Origin: Paraburkholderia madseniana
Lineage (GTDB): Bacteria > Pseudomonadota > Gammaproteobacteria > Burkholderiales > Burkholderiaceae
DNA length: 64,000 nucleotides
Direction of reading: 5' to 3'
Assembly (NCBI RefSeq): GCF_009690905.1
Contig: NZ_VOSW01000017.1
Location: 1 to 64,000 of the forward strand
Part shown: in pieces, positions 53,965 to 62,827 of the stretch
How the letters are laid out: every line of letters starts with the position of its first letter
How positions within the stretch are numbered: the stretch's first letter is position 1
The notes under the pieces: generated by a model
What the model was told of the DNA's origin: nothing
The model's database searches: none
Seen by the model: the letters and a program-made list of their open reading frames with translations, nothing else
Position numbers and translations under genes: made by a program

Positions 53965-55038
53965 CTACAAGCCATCAATCGGTGCGCTACCGTCGAATGC
54001 GCGCTGCAGTAAAGCGCGAATTGCTCCGCGTTCTAGCGAGCGGGGATTCCAGTAGGCGTTGTTGCAGGCAATGTCGGCCGCCTGGTCGAGTTGTTCTTCG
54101 AGCATACCGATCTCCTTCAGCGCAACGGGCGCACCGTTTGCGCGCGCGAGTTCGTACAGACCTTGTGCAGCGCTGTCGTGCCCGAGCGCCCGCGCAATCC
54201 GTCTCATCGCATCAGGCACAGCGCCTGCGTTGTACGCCAGGGCGTGCGGCAGCACAATGGTATGGGTGGGTGCGTGCGGCAGATTGAAACTGCCGCCGAG
54301 CGTATGGCATAGCTTGTGATGCAACGCCATGCCGACGCTTCCGAGCACGGCGCCGCAAAGCCAGGCACCATAAAGCGCATCGGCGCGTGCGGATGGGTCG
54401 TTCGGCTGGGCGACGATTTTGGGTAAGCTGCGCGCGAGCGCCGCGATGCCTTCTTCGGCCATGAGGCTGGTAAGAGGATTGGCATCGCGTGAATACAGAC
54501 CTTCTGCCGCGTGTGCGATTGCGTTGATGCCGCTGGTCACGGACATGCTTACCGGCAAAGTCAGGGTCAGGTCCGGATCGTAGACCACCGTTTTGGGTAA
54601 TACGCGCAGATCCGTGCCCGTCCGTTTCAGGCCCGATTCGGTCAACCCGAATATGGGCGTCATTTCACTGCCGGCGTAGGTGGTTGGCACGGCGAGAATG
54701 GGCAGACCTGTCTCGAGAGCAAGACCCTTCGCGAGGCCGATTGCGGAGCCGCCGCCCACGGCGATGAGGCAGTCGGCATCCAGCGACGCGGCAACCGTGC
54801 GTACTTCCGTGACCAGTTCGACCGGCACGTGCATGGCAGCTCGATCAAAGACACCCGCTGCGAGCACACCCAACTGATCGGCAACTGATACACCCAATGT
54901 GCGTTGTTCGTGACTACACAGAACCAGAGCGCGGCGTACTTGCAGCGTGTGCAATTCACGTTCGATGTGGGTGCGTGAGCCGCACCCGAAGACGACACGC
55001 GTGCCGCGCCCGTTATAGACGAATTCAGATGGTGACAT
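53965..55038 (-). CDS. maleylacetate reductase
   Basis: Iron-type alcohol dehydrogenase family member of 357 residues with the maleylacetate reductase pattern: VGGGSAIGLAKGLALETGLPILAVPTTYAGSEMTP (in parts), GLYSRDANPLTSLMAEEGI and metal-region HHKLCHTLGGSFNLPHAPTH. It reduces maleylacetate to 3-oxoadipate with NAD(P)H. It lies 27 bases after the hydroxyquinol dioxygenase gene, giving the two consecutive steps of the hydroxyquinol pathway. Confidence 0.93.
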   Translation of the reverse strand: MSPSEFVYNGRGTRVVFGCGSRTHIERELHTLQVRRALVLCSHEQRTLGVSVADQLGVLAAGVFDRAAMHVPVELVTEVRTVAASLDADCLIAVGGGSAIGLAKGLALETGLPILAVPTTYAGSEMTPIFGLTESGLKRTGTDLRVLPKTVVYDPDLTLTLPVSMSVTSGINAIAHAAEGLYSRDANPLTSLMAEEGIAALARSLPKIVAQPNDPSARADALYGAWLCGAVLGSVGMALHHKLCHTLGGSFNLPHAPTHTIVLPHALAYNAGAVPDAMRRIARALGHDSAAQGLYELARANGAPVALKEIGMLEEQLDQAADIACNNAYWNPRSLERGAIRALLQRAFDGSAPIDGL

Positions 55039-55065
55039 GGCGGGTTCCGGCGAGAATGTGCCCGT

Positions 55066-55950
55066 TCATGACCCGTGTACCGCAGGGTTGAGAACGAAGT
55101 CGTAATCGAGCGTATAAAACGGGGTGTCCATCGCCGTGCCGTCCGGCGCGATACCCGGCGAGTGCTCGACCCAGTCGACGATCAACGTTGAGCGCACGCC
55201 GAATACGGCGTCCGAATCGAGATACTTGTCCCCGTTGCGGAACACGTGCGTAATCAACGGCTCGTACCCTGGCGCCGTGATCCAGAAGTGCAGGTGGGCT
55301 GGCCGCCACGGATGGCGTCCGAGCGCATCTAGCATTCGACCAACCGGCCCGTCGTGCGGAATGGGATAGGCCTCGGCGAGAATCGAGCGGAAATGAAAGA
55401 GCCCGTCGGGCAGCGTCTGCAAGCGACCACGTGCTTGAAACTCCACGTTTGGATCCTGCGAGTCTCCGTACTGCACGTCGTAGTACCCGTCTTCATCGGA
55501 TTGCCAGACCTCGATCGCTGCCCCGGCGACAGGTTCTCCCGAAAGACCCCGAACGCTGCCGGCAACAAAGCAGGGAAGACCCGCTGCGCCGTTGGAGATA
55601 TCGTCACCGTTCCTGTACTCGGGAGCACCGGCAACAAAGAAGGGACCAAGAACGGTTGCTTCCGTGCATTCGACCGGCTTGCGGTTGTTCTGCGTTGTAA
55701 CCAGCATCGACAAGCCGAGCGTGTCGGACAGAAGTACGAACTCCTGGCGTTTTTCATCCGTGATATGGCCAACCTCGGTGAGGAAGTTGATGGCGTATGC
55801 CCATTCACTTTCGGTCAACTTCACGTCTCTTGCGAACGAATGCAAATGCTGGACAAGGCTGGTCATTACGGTGCGCAGCCTGTCGTTGTTACAGCCGGCC
55901 ATTGCCGCGAGCACCGCCTGGGTGATGGTGTCTTCGTTGATATTACGCAT
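55066..55950 (-). CDS. hydroxyquinol 1,2-dioxygenase (intradiol)
   Basis: Intradiol ring-cleavage dioxygenase of 294 residues. The N-terminal dimerisation region (1-95) is followed by the catalytic domain; Fe(III) ligands are a Tyr of DGYYDVQ (156-160), Y195 in AEAYPIP, and H219/H221 in RPAHLHFW. LGPFFVAGAPEY and WQSDEDGYYDVQY fit hydroxyquinol rather than catechol enzymes. It opens 1,2,4-trihydroxybenzene to maleylacetate. AAGGAAAAACG precedes the ATG. Second gene of the minus-strand unit. Confidence 0.92.
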   Translation of the reverse strand: MRNINEDTITQAVLAAMAGCNNDRLRTVMTSLVQHLHSFARDVKLTESEWAYAINFLTEVGHITDEKRQEFVLLSDTLGLSMLVTTQNNRKPVECTEATVLGPFFVAGAPEYRNGDDISNGAAGLPCFVAGSVRGLSGEPVAGAAIEVWQSDEDGYYDVQYGDSQDPNVEFQARGRLQTLPDGLFHFRSILAEAYPIPHDGPVGRMLDALGRHPWRPAHLHFWITAPGYEPLITHVFRNGDKYLDSDAVFGVRSTLIVDWVEHSPGIAPDGTAMDTPFYTLDYDFVLNPAVHGS

Positions 55951-55983
55951 CGTTTTTCCTTGAACTCCGCGTTCGCAATACAG

Positions 55984-56907
55984 TTAGCGCGCAAGCAACC
56001 GGGCAGCATTGTCTCCGTACACCTTGTCCATCTCAATGCCGGGAATGTGGATATTATCGAGAACTTTCCCGAACTGCCGGATTGCGCTTACCGGTGCGAA
56101 CGGGAAGTCCGTCCCGAAGAGAATGTGATCGGGGTCTGCCACTTGTGCCAGCGCACTGAGGGGCGCGTTGCCGGCGGAAAGTGCCGTGTCGAAGTAGAAG
56201 GATCGGACCGCCGCCAACGTGTCGCCCACGCGCTCGGCCACCGCGGGCATCATGGAAATTGACAGGGCGATGCGAGGGACGAGAAACGGCAGCGTCCCCC
56301 CGGCATGCGAAAGGATAAACCGGATGTTCCTGAAGCGGCTCATCGCCCCTGAATTGATCAGGCTGGTGGCCGTACGTGTCGTCTCGAAGGGAAACTCGAG
56401 CACGGACGCAGGAGCGACCGACGGCACATCGTGAGGCGGCTGGTTGGGGTGAACGAAAACCACCGTCCCGCGCCGGTTCAATTCTTCCCACAGCGGCGTG
56501 AAATGCTCGTCCCCCAGATACCGTCCGTCGTAGTTCGTAAAGACAATGAAACCATCAACCTTCAACACGTCAAGACAATAGCTGACTTCCTTCAGAGAGG
56601 CGTCGATGTCGGGCAGCGGCAAGCTCGCGAAGGAACCGAACCGTCCAGGATGCCGGGTTCTGAGTTCCGCAGCGTGGTCGTTGCATTTTCTCAGCAGCGT
56701 GGCTGCATCCGGAAGTGTCGGGCCGGATGAGATCGACAGGATGCCCTCGTCGATTCCGTTTTCATCCATCATCGCGAGGGCTGCCTCGACGGACCAGGTT
56801 GGGGCCACGCCGCCCGGCATCGCCGCATTCAGCAAGTCCAGCCCAACCGCGTCCACGTAGAGCTTCGGCAGGAAATGTTGGTGCGTGTCAATTTTTCGCT
56901 TCGGCAT
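55984..56907 (-). CDS. amidohydrolase-family (ACMSD-type) decarboxylase
   Basis: Metal-dependent TIM-barrel protein of 307 residues in the amidohydrolase-2 (ACMSD) family. Ligand motif HxH is H9/H11 (DTHQHF); further His in VFVHPNQP and LSHAGG; the catalytic Asp is in FGTDFPF. Relatives decarboxylate gamma-resorcylate, 6-methylsalicylate, 5-carboxyvanillate and aminocarboxymuconate semialdehyde. With the phenol hydroxylase and hydroxyquinol enzymes it most likely decarboxylates a hydroxylated benzoate to a resorcinol-type phenol. The family also includes hydrolases, so this is inferred from context. Confidence 0.87.
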   Translation of the reverse strand: MPKRKIDTHQHFLPKLYVDAVGLDLLNAAMPGGVAPTWSVEAALAMMDENGIDEGILSISSGPTLPDAATLLRKCNDHAAELRTRHPGRFGSFASLPLPDIDASLKEVSYCLDVLKVDGFIVFTNYDGRYLGDEHFTPLWEELNRRGTVVFVHPNQPPHDVPSVAPASVLEFPFETTRTATSLINSGAMSRFRNIRFILSHAGGTLPFLVPRIALSISMMPAVAERVGDTLAAVRSFYFDTALSAGNAPLSALAQVADPDHILFGTDFPFAPVSAIRQFGKVLDNIHIPGIEMDKVYGDNAARLLAR

Positions 56908-57451
56908 GGCCGTTGTCTCCTATGAAGAATTCTTTAGCATCGGGCGGGGGCATTCCCTCCTCGGCGTAGATCCATCTTATACGTTATTTTTTACGTTTGC
57001 AAAGTTTAGTGAGCGATGCAATCGCCGACGTGTTTCCGGTTGGATTGATGCGATGTCACATGCGCCGGTGCGGATTGAAGGGTGTCTTAACGTTTCATCA
57101 AGTGCAATGATGCTTTGCAATTCAGGAGATGCACGCGTGAAGGTATGCGACCATACTATGGACCCACGAATCAACCCATTGCGGGTTTCGTTGGGCCGAT
57201 GTCGGCTCGATTCATGATTCCTGACGCCAGCGTGGAGGCGTCAAACTGCAGCACCTATGGTGGATAACCCACGCCAGTACGGGCAGGTTTCAGGCTGACC
57301 CATATCGATCAGGAAGTCGAAATGATAAAGAAGGCAACGTGCAGACGATCGGTTCCGCTGGCGCGACCTGTGCACTGCACAGTCACCGCTGCGTGCCGAC
57401 CATGATTGAACCCGCTGTTTCGTTTTCTGTCTCGCGCCAGAGACCAGACAG
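56908..57451. other. 544-bp gap with decarboxylase promoter region
   Basis: The part near the decarboxylase is AT rich. On the minus strand TTTGCA and TATAAG are 16 bp apart (within 56977-57001), a usable promoter. ATTTTTTACG...AAGTTTAGTGA (56986-57012) repeats the element at 45523-45549. From about 57030 to 57451 I see no gene, RNA or repeat; open frames there have no protein-like composition. Confidence 0.5.
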
Positions 57452-58291
57452 TTAAACGCCCGTGCTATCCCACCGCGGGGCAAGACCGGGCGGATCGACA
57501 ATTCGGCTGTTTGTCGTCGCCAATGCGTGGATTGCGGCCATGTCCGCGTCATCTAACTCGAAGTCGAATACCGCCAGGTTTTGTGCCAGCCGATCGATCC
57601 GCGTGGTTCTCGAAAGCGCCACAACGCCGCGTTGTTGAACAAGCCACCGCAAGACGATCTGGGCGATGGTTTTGTCATGGCGAGCGGCGATCTCCTTGAG
57701 AGTTGGGTCCGAGAACACGCGGCCAACCGCCATGCCGCAATATCCTGTCACGGCAAGCCCAGCCTCGCGTGTGCTTTTGATGAGCAAGGACTGGTTCAGA
57801 TACGGATGGTATTCGAACTGATTCGTGACCAATGGAGCCGCCGAGAGCCGGATCGCTTCGGTCATCTGTGCGCGGTTGAAGTTGCTGACGCCTATGTGCC
57901 GGACCTTGCCGGCACGCACGACCTCATTGAGCTCCCCAATCTGTTCGGCGAGAGGCACATCCGATCCCCCTGGCCAGTGCAGCAGGAGCAGGTCGATGTA
58001 GTCCGTCTTGAGCTTGCGCAGGCTTTCGTTGACGGACGCATCGAAGTGTCTTGCTGAGTAGTTGCTCACCCAGACCTTGGTCGTCAGAAATATTTCGCTT
58101 CTTGGGATGCCGGATGCGGCGACGCAGTCGCCGATTTCTGCCTCGTTACGGTAGATTTGCCCGGTGTCGATATGACGGAAGCCGGCACGAAGGGCTTCAG
58201 GAATCATTCGATAGATGTCGTCGCCAGTCATCCCGTAGGTGCCAAAGCCTATGGCCGGAATGGCCGCGTTACCGGCATGGACGTTCTGCAT
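57452..58291 (-). CDS. aldo/keto reductase
   Basis: AKR-superfamily oxidoreductase of 279 residues. The catalytic tetrad can be placed: Asp and Tyr in HIDTGQIYRNEAEIG, Lys in LTTKVWVSN and His in LLLLHWPG. The NADPH-binding late motif is ALSRTTRIDRLAQN. It reduces aldehydes or ketones. GAGGA precedes ATG 58291 by six bases; ATG 58303 would start before it. It lies after the second porin gene on the same strand, with a 250-bp gap. Confidence 0.88.
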   Translation of the reverse strand: MQNVHAGNAAIPAIGFGTYGMTGDDIYRMIPEALRAGFRHIDTGQIYRNEAEIGDCVAASGIPRSEIFLTTKVWVSNYSARHFDASVNESLRKLKTDYIDLLLLHWPGGSDVPLAEQIGELNEVVRAGKVRHIGVSNFNRAQMTEAIRLSAAPLVTNQFEYHPYLNQSLLIKSTREAGLAVTGYCGMAVGRVFSDPTLKEIAARHDKTIAQIVLRWLVQQRGVVALSRTTRIDRLAQNLAVFDFELDDADMAAIHALATTNSRIVDPPGLAPRWDSTGV

Positions 58292-58540
58292 GCTATTCCT
58301 CATAGACTAAGTGCCGGGCGGCGGCCGTGAAAGAAGCCGCCGCTCGGCGTGTGATCTCGTCAAAGGAAAGGTACGCGATTGCATGCCCGGAAAGAAGCCT
58401 ATACATTTCGATGCAACCTATCGTCAGAGACGATACACATCCGGCAGGATTCCTTCGACCAATTGCACATGTTTGTGGGAGTCAGCCTGAGGCTGCACTG
58501 CCAAACGAACGTACCACCAGTCGAGGTTAGCGTTGCACTG

Positions 58541-59632
58541 CTAAAAGTTGTGCTGAATACCAACCGAGATGCCGGTCGTGGACCGACCGGATGCCACGCC
58601 TGCGGCCGCGAGCGAAGCGAAGCCATTGGCGCCTGACGCGTGTTGGTAGGTCACCTGCTGGTAGACAGTAGTTCTTTTCGACAGGATGTAAGCATTCGAG
58701 ACGGTAATGGTCTTCCAGTTTCCGCCGTCGAGATTTTCCACCCATCCGCCAATCGAGAGGACATCATCGGGCACGATGGTCCAGTTCGCACCGGCGTCAA
58801 CGGTGTTGGCGTTACCCCGGCCAGTCGCCAACGTGATGCGCGATTGCGTAAACGTGGCGTGTAGAAGCACATTTTTCAACTGATACGACGCGCCGAGCCC
58901 CCAATTGACGAGCTTGTTGGCGACAACGCCTTCGGCCTGCGGAAGTGACGTTCCAAAGAACGACGGCAGGCCGATAAAACTGGAAAGCTCCAGAAAGCGG
59001 TTGTTCTCGTTCGCGTACGTGGCTGCCAGACTCAGCGGCCCTCCCTTGTACTGGACAAAGAAAGAGTAGTTCCTGCTTTCGCTGAAATTGCCGGCCACAT
59101 TGCCAAATGCAAATTCCGCCCCCGAGGAGAACCCGCCAAGGGTCGGGCTCACATATTTCACCGCATTGTTGAACTGGAAAAAGTTGGCAATTTCATCCAG
59201 ATTGCCTTGGTGAAGCGTGAGAATGTTGCCGAGGAGGAAGGGCGTTTGATAGTTGGACAGAATGTCATACATGAAGCTCGGCTGGTGACCGAGCGTCAAC
59301 GTGCCATAGCTGTCCGATTGCAGTCCGACATACGACTTTCTGTTGAATAAGGTTCCAGGAACAAGTGCCCGGCCATTGTTCAGTAGGTACTCGTTCTGAA
59401 GATCGAAGATGGTGCGTATCCCGCCGCCGAGATCCTCAACTCCCTTCAAGCCGAAAATGTCGGGTGCGTGCGTGTTTCCCTCCTGGACAAGGGCGTGTCC
59501 TCTGACGTTGCTGATGTACTGCACTGCAGTGTCCGCAATCCCATATAAGGTAACGCTGGATTGCGCGTTGGCGGCACTGGTCACAGAAAGTGCGACGAGC
59601 GCGCCTGCCATCGTCCGTCCAAAAATTGCCAT
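58541..59632 (-). CDS. trimeric outer-membrane porin (second)
   Basis: Porin of the same family as 42820-43920, 363 residues. Signal peptide 1-23 (ending ANA) then QSSVTLYGIADTAVQY; GLKGVEDLGGGIRTIFDLQNE and RKSYVGLQSDSYGTLTLGHQP follow; the last residue is Phe (GIQHNF). It diverges from the IclR gene across a 286-bp gap with an inverted repeat. Likely specific for a substrate of the IclR-controlled genes. Confidence 0.92.
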   Translation of the reverse strand: MAIFGRTMAGALVALSVTSAANAQSSVTLYGIADTAVQYISNVRGHALVQEGNTHAPDIFGLKGVEDLGGGIRTIFDLQNEYLLNNGRALVPGTLFNRKSYVGLQSDSYGTLTLGHQPSFMYDILSNYQTPFLLGNILTLHQGNLDEIANFFQFNNAVKYVSPTLGGFSSGAEFAFGNVAGNFSESRNYSFFVQYKGGPLSLAATYANENNRFLELSSFIGLPSFFGTSLPQAEGVVANKLVNWGLGASYQLKNVLLHATFTQSRITLATGRGNANTVDAGANWTIVPDDVLSIGGWVENLDGGNWKTITVSNAYILSKRTTVYQQVTYQHASGANGFASLAAAGVASGRSTTGISVGIQHNF

Positions 59633-59791
59633 GCCTTGTCTCCGAACCGGTTGTTACTTTTCTGAAGAAAGTTATTTGAATAAAGGGGAGCGTATGAAAT
59701 ATGTACTACTGATGAAATGAGGGGCTAAAGAGTCAAGCGTTTTGTTCCGACTGCTCGCTTGCCTCTGATCGCCCTAACTTGCTGGTGTTGC

Positions 59792-59827
59792 GTTCAACAA
59801 TAATGAATGACATAATCTATGTTGAAC
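59792..59827. promoter_or_regulatory. inverted repeat GTTCAACA-N20-TGTTGAAC
   Basis: Perfect 8-bp arms (59792-59799 and 59820-59827) around an AT-rich 20-bp centre in the divergent gap between the porin and IclR genes. The size suits an IclR dimer or tetramer site and its place allows control of both genes. TATAGG (59831-59836) next to the right arm may be a -10 for the IclR gene. Confidence 0.55.
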
Positions 59828-59918
59828 ACTATAGGGGCCGCCCCCTTGACGTGTCAACATGACGGCCGTCCGTGGAAACCCGGGGCGGCGATTTTTTATC
59901 ACTTCCATAGGTTGAAAA

Positions 59919-60695
59919 ATGACCAATGTGACTGCGAGGCGCGGCATTCAGTCTGTCGAGATTGCGTTCCGAATCCTTTCGGCGTTGCAGACGAGTGAGC
60001 GAGCACTCCCTCTGAAGGAAATTGCTGCGCTGTCCGAACTGTCGCCGAGCGCGACGAGCAACTACATGATTAGTCTGGTGCGGACCGGGCTTGCGTCGCC
60101 GGATGAAAAACCGGGGTGCTACAAGCTCGGGCCGGCGTCGCTTGCTTTGGGGATGAGCGCGATCAATCAACTGGACGGATTCGATATCGTGCGTCGTGAG
60201 GTGGTCGCTTTGCGGGAAGCAACACTGAGTGGCGCGGCCGTCACCGCATGGACCGAAGATGGGCCGGTTAGTCTCTTCAAGCAGGAGGGGCAGACGCGAA
60301 GTATTCTCGAGCTGAGAACAGGCCTGATTCCGCTGGTTACGACTGCTGCGGGAAAGCTGTTCATTGCCTGCCTTCAGCCTGCACGTACCGACGATCTCAT
60401 CAGCCGCGAACTGTCTGCGGGACAGGAATGGACTCCGGCTTCCTTGCGGGAAGAAGCGATCGCTGAATTGCGCAACTGTGGCTTCACAACGGTTCATCGC
60501 GGGGATATGGGTTACGTGTCTGTCGCGGCCCCTATCTGGGACAGGGACGGCGATCTCCGATTTGCCATCAGTCTCATCGGATCGCCTGCAACACTGAACA
60601 CGGACGTTGACGGTAAAGAGATAAAGGCGCTACTCGATAGCGCGGTTCGAGCTACGGCTGCACTGGGCGGCAAGGTCCCCAGAAAAATTGGGTAG
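59919..60695 (+). CDS. IclR family transcriptional regulator
   Basis: IclR-type regulator of 258 residues. N-terminal winged HTH (about 8-65: RGIQSVEIAFRILSAL, LKEIAALSELSPSATSNYM) and the C-terminal effector domain (about 85-255, with VTAWTEDGPV, TAAGKLFIACL and GYVSVAAPIWDRDGD). Such proteins often sense aromatic or oxo-acid ligands. It faces the hydrolase of the flavin-monooxygenase operon convergently and is divergent from the porin. Confidence 0.92.
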   Translation: MTNVTARRGIQSVEIAFRILSALQTSERALPLKEIAALSELSPSATSNYMISLVRTGLASPDEKPGCYKLGPASLALGMSAINQLDGFDIVRREVVALREATLSGAAVTAWTEDGPVSLFKQEGQTRSILELRTGLIPLVTTAAGKLFIACLQPARTDDLISRELSAGQEWTPASLREEAIAELRNCGFTTVHRGDMGYVSVAAPIWDRDGDLRFAISLIGSPATLNTDVDGKEIKALLDSAVRATAALGGKVPRKIG

Positions 60696-60799
60696 TAGCC
60701 GGGCGCTCAATACCGATGCGCGTCATCTGTTTCGGCGGACGATTGCCACGGACGTGCTAGCACGAGGGCCGCGGCTTGCTCATCGCAGTCATCCTTCCG

Positions 60800-61666
60800 T
60801 CAGTCTGTCCCGACTTGCGCAGCGGCCAACACGATGGAATTGAACGCTTCCGGCGCTTCAAGCTTCGGCATGTGGCCAATCCCATTGAGCACGTGGAGTG
60901 TCGAACCATGAGCAGCCTTGTGAATCGGCTGCGAATGGTCGTCAATCGGAGCGACGCGGTCCAGGTTGCCGACAATGACGGAGATCGGCGCTGCGATCGA
61001 AGGAACGACGGATGGTGTATACGCAGAGAAGAGCATGTCTACGGCGTGTTCCCAGCCTGTAGGGGTCACCGCGTCTCTTAGCCGGGATACGACCGCGCGA
61101 ACCAGGGGGCCGGCGTTCGGAGCGATCAGAGCATTGACCACGGCGGCGCGTGCCTCGATCGATTGTGCCGCTGCGCTTCGCATCAGAACTTCTCGTGCCG
61201 CGTCGCGCTCCTCACCGGATAGATGTCCTCGTGCAACATTGGGCGCGCTCAATACAAGGGCGCGCGTAGCCGACGGATACCGCGCCGCAAACGTTGCGGC
61301 GATAACGCTACCCCATGAACTGCCTACGACGGTTGCACGCGATATGCCGAGCGCAGACAGTAGGGCCATGAGTACATCGGCGTAATCCGTGGCGGCCGGC
61401 GTGCTGATCGCAAAGGGGCTGCTTTGTCCGTAGCCGGGAGCGTCCCAGGCAATCACCCGATGGTTCCTGCTAAGTGCGGCGAGCTGCGCGCGGTATCCCG
61501 CCGAACTCGAGCCAATACCATGCAGCAGCACGATGGCGGGCGCGCGCTCGTCACCGGCAGTGCGATACGTGATGACCCGTTTGTCGCCGAGTGTGGGGAG
61601 ATTCACTAGTGCCAGTTCGACGGCGGGCAACGAGGATTCAAGTAGATGGCTTTCTGTTTCAGTCAT
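60800..61666 (-). CDS. alpha/beta-fold hydrolase
   Basis: Hydrolase of 288 residues with the triad Ser in VGSSWGSV, Asp in GNLDRVAP and His in GIGHMPKLEAP, and oxyanion segment LLHGIGSSS. The size and motif pattern fit the C-C hydrolase / enol-lactone hydrolase / esterase group. It is the last gene of the operon VOC - luciferase-like oxygenase - flavin reductase - hydrolase, so it probably acts on the oxygenated product. Confidence 0.9.
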   Translation of the reverse strand: MTETESHLLESSLPAVELALVNLPTLGDKRVITYRTAGDERAPAIVLLHGIGSSSAGYRAQLAALSRNHRVIAWDAPGYGQSSPFAISTPAATDYADVLMALLSALGISRATVVGSSWGSVIAATFAARYPSATRALVLSAPNVARGHLSGEERDAAREVLMRSAAAQSIEARAAVVNALIAPNAGPLVRAVVSRLRDAVTPTGWEHAVDMLFSAYTPSVVPSIAAPISVIVGNLDRVAPIDDHSQPIHKAAHGSTLHVLNGIGHMPKLEAPEAFNSIVLAAAQVGTD

Positions 61667-61717
61667 GATTGAAGTCTGGCCGATATATCAGTCGCTTTAA
61701 CTTAGGCAAATGCCAAT

Positions 61718-62827
61718 TCACGCGTCTCTCAATCCAGCGGAGATCTCATGCGCGGCGGCCCTGAGAGCTTCTGCACAAGGACCATTGGCCGCGGCATCGA
61801 AATGCTCGGCTGGGCCTATCGCCGTCAGTGCCAGCACGGCCATTCCGCTCGGGGAAAGAATGGGCACGCTGATGGCGTTGGCGAGCACGCGGTCGTCATA
61901 AAACGGGGCGGGGCGTCTCGTCGCGACATGCGAGGCCCTGACGGATTCAAGTACGCTTGCGAGCGATTCCGCCGTGGGGAGCACTTCGCCAGACGCTTGT
62001 CGTGCGTTGTCACGCAGTTCCGCTGTCACAAATCGATCGACGGCTTCGTGCGGAAGGAACGCCGCCAGCGCCAGGCCCGAAGCGGAAGACGTTACCGGCA
62101 GCACGAGCCCAAGCGGCAGATCGGCGGCCACAGGCGTGGTTGCGGCTTGCCATGCGATCACCGTGGGACCGTGATTGCCCCACGCTGCCAGCGCAAGTGT
62201 CTTGTCCAGCGTATGCGCGAGCCGCAACATGGCGCGGCTGGCCAGCCGGACTGCATGTGGCTGCGATTTCATCGTGCCCGCCGTTCCGATCGGCGCGCGG
62301 CCGAGGTCGTGCGGGTCGGCAACCAGATATTGTCCACCGCCGAATACCAGCGGGCGCCGCGTGCTCTGGCGTATGCATTCCACCGACCCGACAAAAATCA
62401 CGTGGTCGCCGCCCGGAAAGCGGGAGACCACCTTGCACTCCAACCATGCGCTGCAATCGCGCAGTAGCGGCAGTCCGTCGACCCCCAGGTCATAGTCGAC
62501 GCCGGCGAATTTGTCCGGCGACCGGGTCGCAAAGTGATTGGCGAGGTCGTACTGGTGTTCAGCCAGGATGTTGATGGTGAAGCGCTCGGCGTCCCTGAAC
62601 GCGGTATGGCTTCCCGCAGAGGTCGCCTGGCTCCACAGGACGAGAGGCGGATCCAGCGAGACCGAGGAAAACGAATTGGCGGTGAGGCCGTGCATTTTCC
62701 CCTCGCCATCGAGCGTGGTGACCACGGTGACGCCGGTTACGAAGGACCCGAGCACGTCTCTCAACTGACGCTTCTCGAACGTCCTGATGGCAGGACGCGC
62801 CTCGTCTAACGCAGTGCTTCCGGTCAT
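61718..62827 (-). CDS. flavin reductase fused to an IclR-type effector domain
   Basis: Two-domain protein of 369 residues. Residues about 17-170 are a flavin reductase (HpaC/FRP-like): GSFVTGVTVVTT, GLTANSFSSVSLDPPLVLWS, FTINILAEHQ, FVGSVE. Residues about 195-365 match the ligand-binding half of IclR regulators (LASRAMLRLAHTLDKTLALAAW, VTSSASGLALAAFLP) without any HTH. It should supply reduced FMN to the monooxygenase whose gene overlaps it by four bases (62824-62827). The added domain may let a substrate control flavin reduction, as a MarR-like tail does in the C1 reductase of Acinetobacter 4-hydroxyphenylacetate hydroxylase. Confidence 0.9.
   Translation of the reverse strand: MTGSTALDEARPAIRTFEKRQLRDVLGSFVTGVTVVTTLDGEGKMHGLTANSFSSVSLDPPLVLWSQATSAGSHTAFRDAERFTINILAEHQYDLANHFATRSPDKFAGVDYDLGVDGLPLLRDCSAWLECKVVSRFPGGDHVIFVGSVECIRQSTRRPLVFGGGQYLVADPHDLGRAPIGTAGTMKSQPHAVRLASRAMLRLAHTLDKTLALAAWGNHGPTVIAWQAATTPVAADLPLGLVLPVTSSASGLALAAFLPHEAVDRFVTAELRDNARQASGEVLPTAESLASVLESVRASHVATRRPAPFYDDRVLANAISVPILSPSGMAVLALTAIGPAEHFDAAANGPCAEALRAAAHEISAGLRDA

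Noticed and set aside
50239..55950. Chloroaromatic (tfd/clc) degradation operon
   Set aside because: The TfdB-like hydroxylase and maleylacetate reductase would fit, but there is no chloromuconate cycloisomerase or dienelactone hydrolase, and the dioxygenase pattern is that of hydroxyquinol enzymes.
57030..57451. Small genes in the gap before the aldo/keto reductase
   Set aside because: Short frames there have no start signal or protein-like composition.
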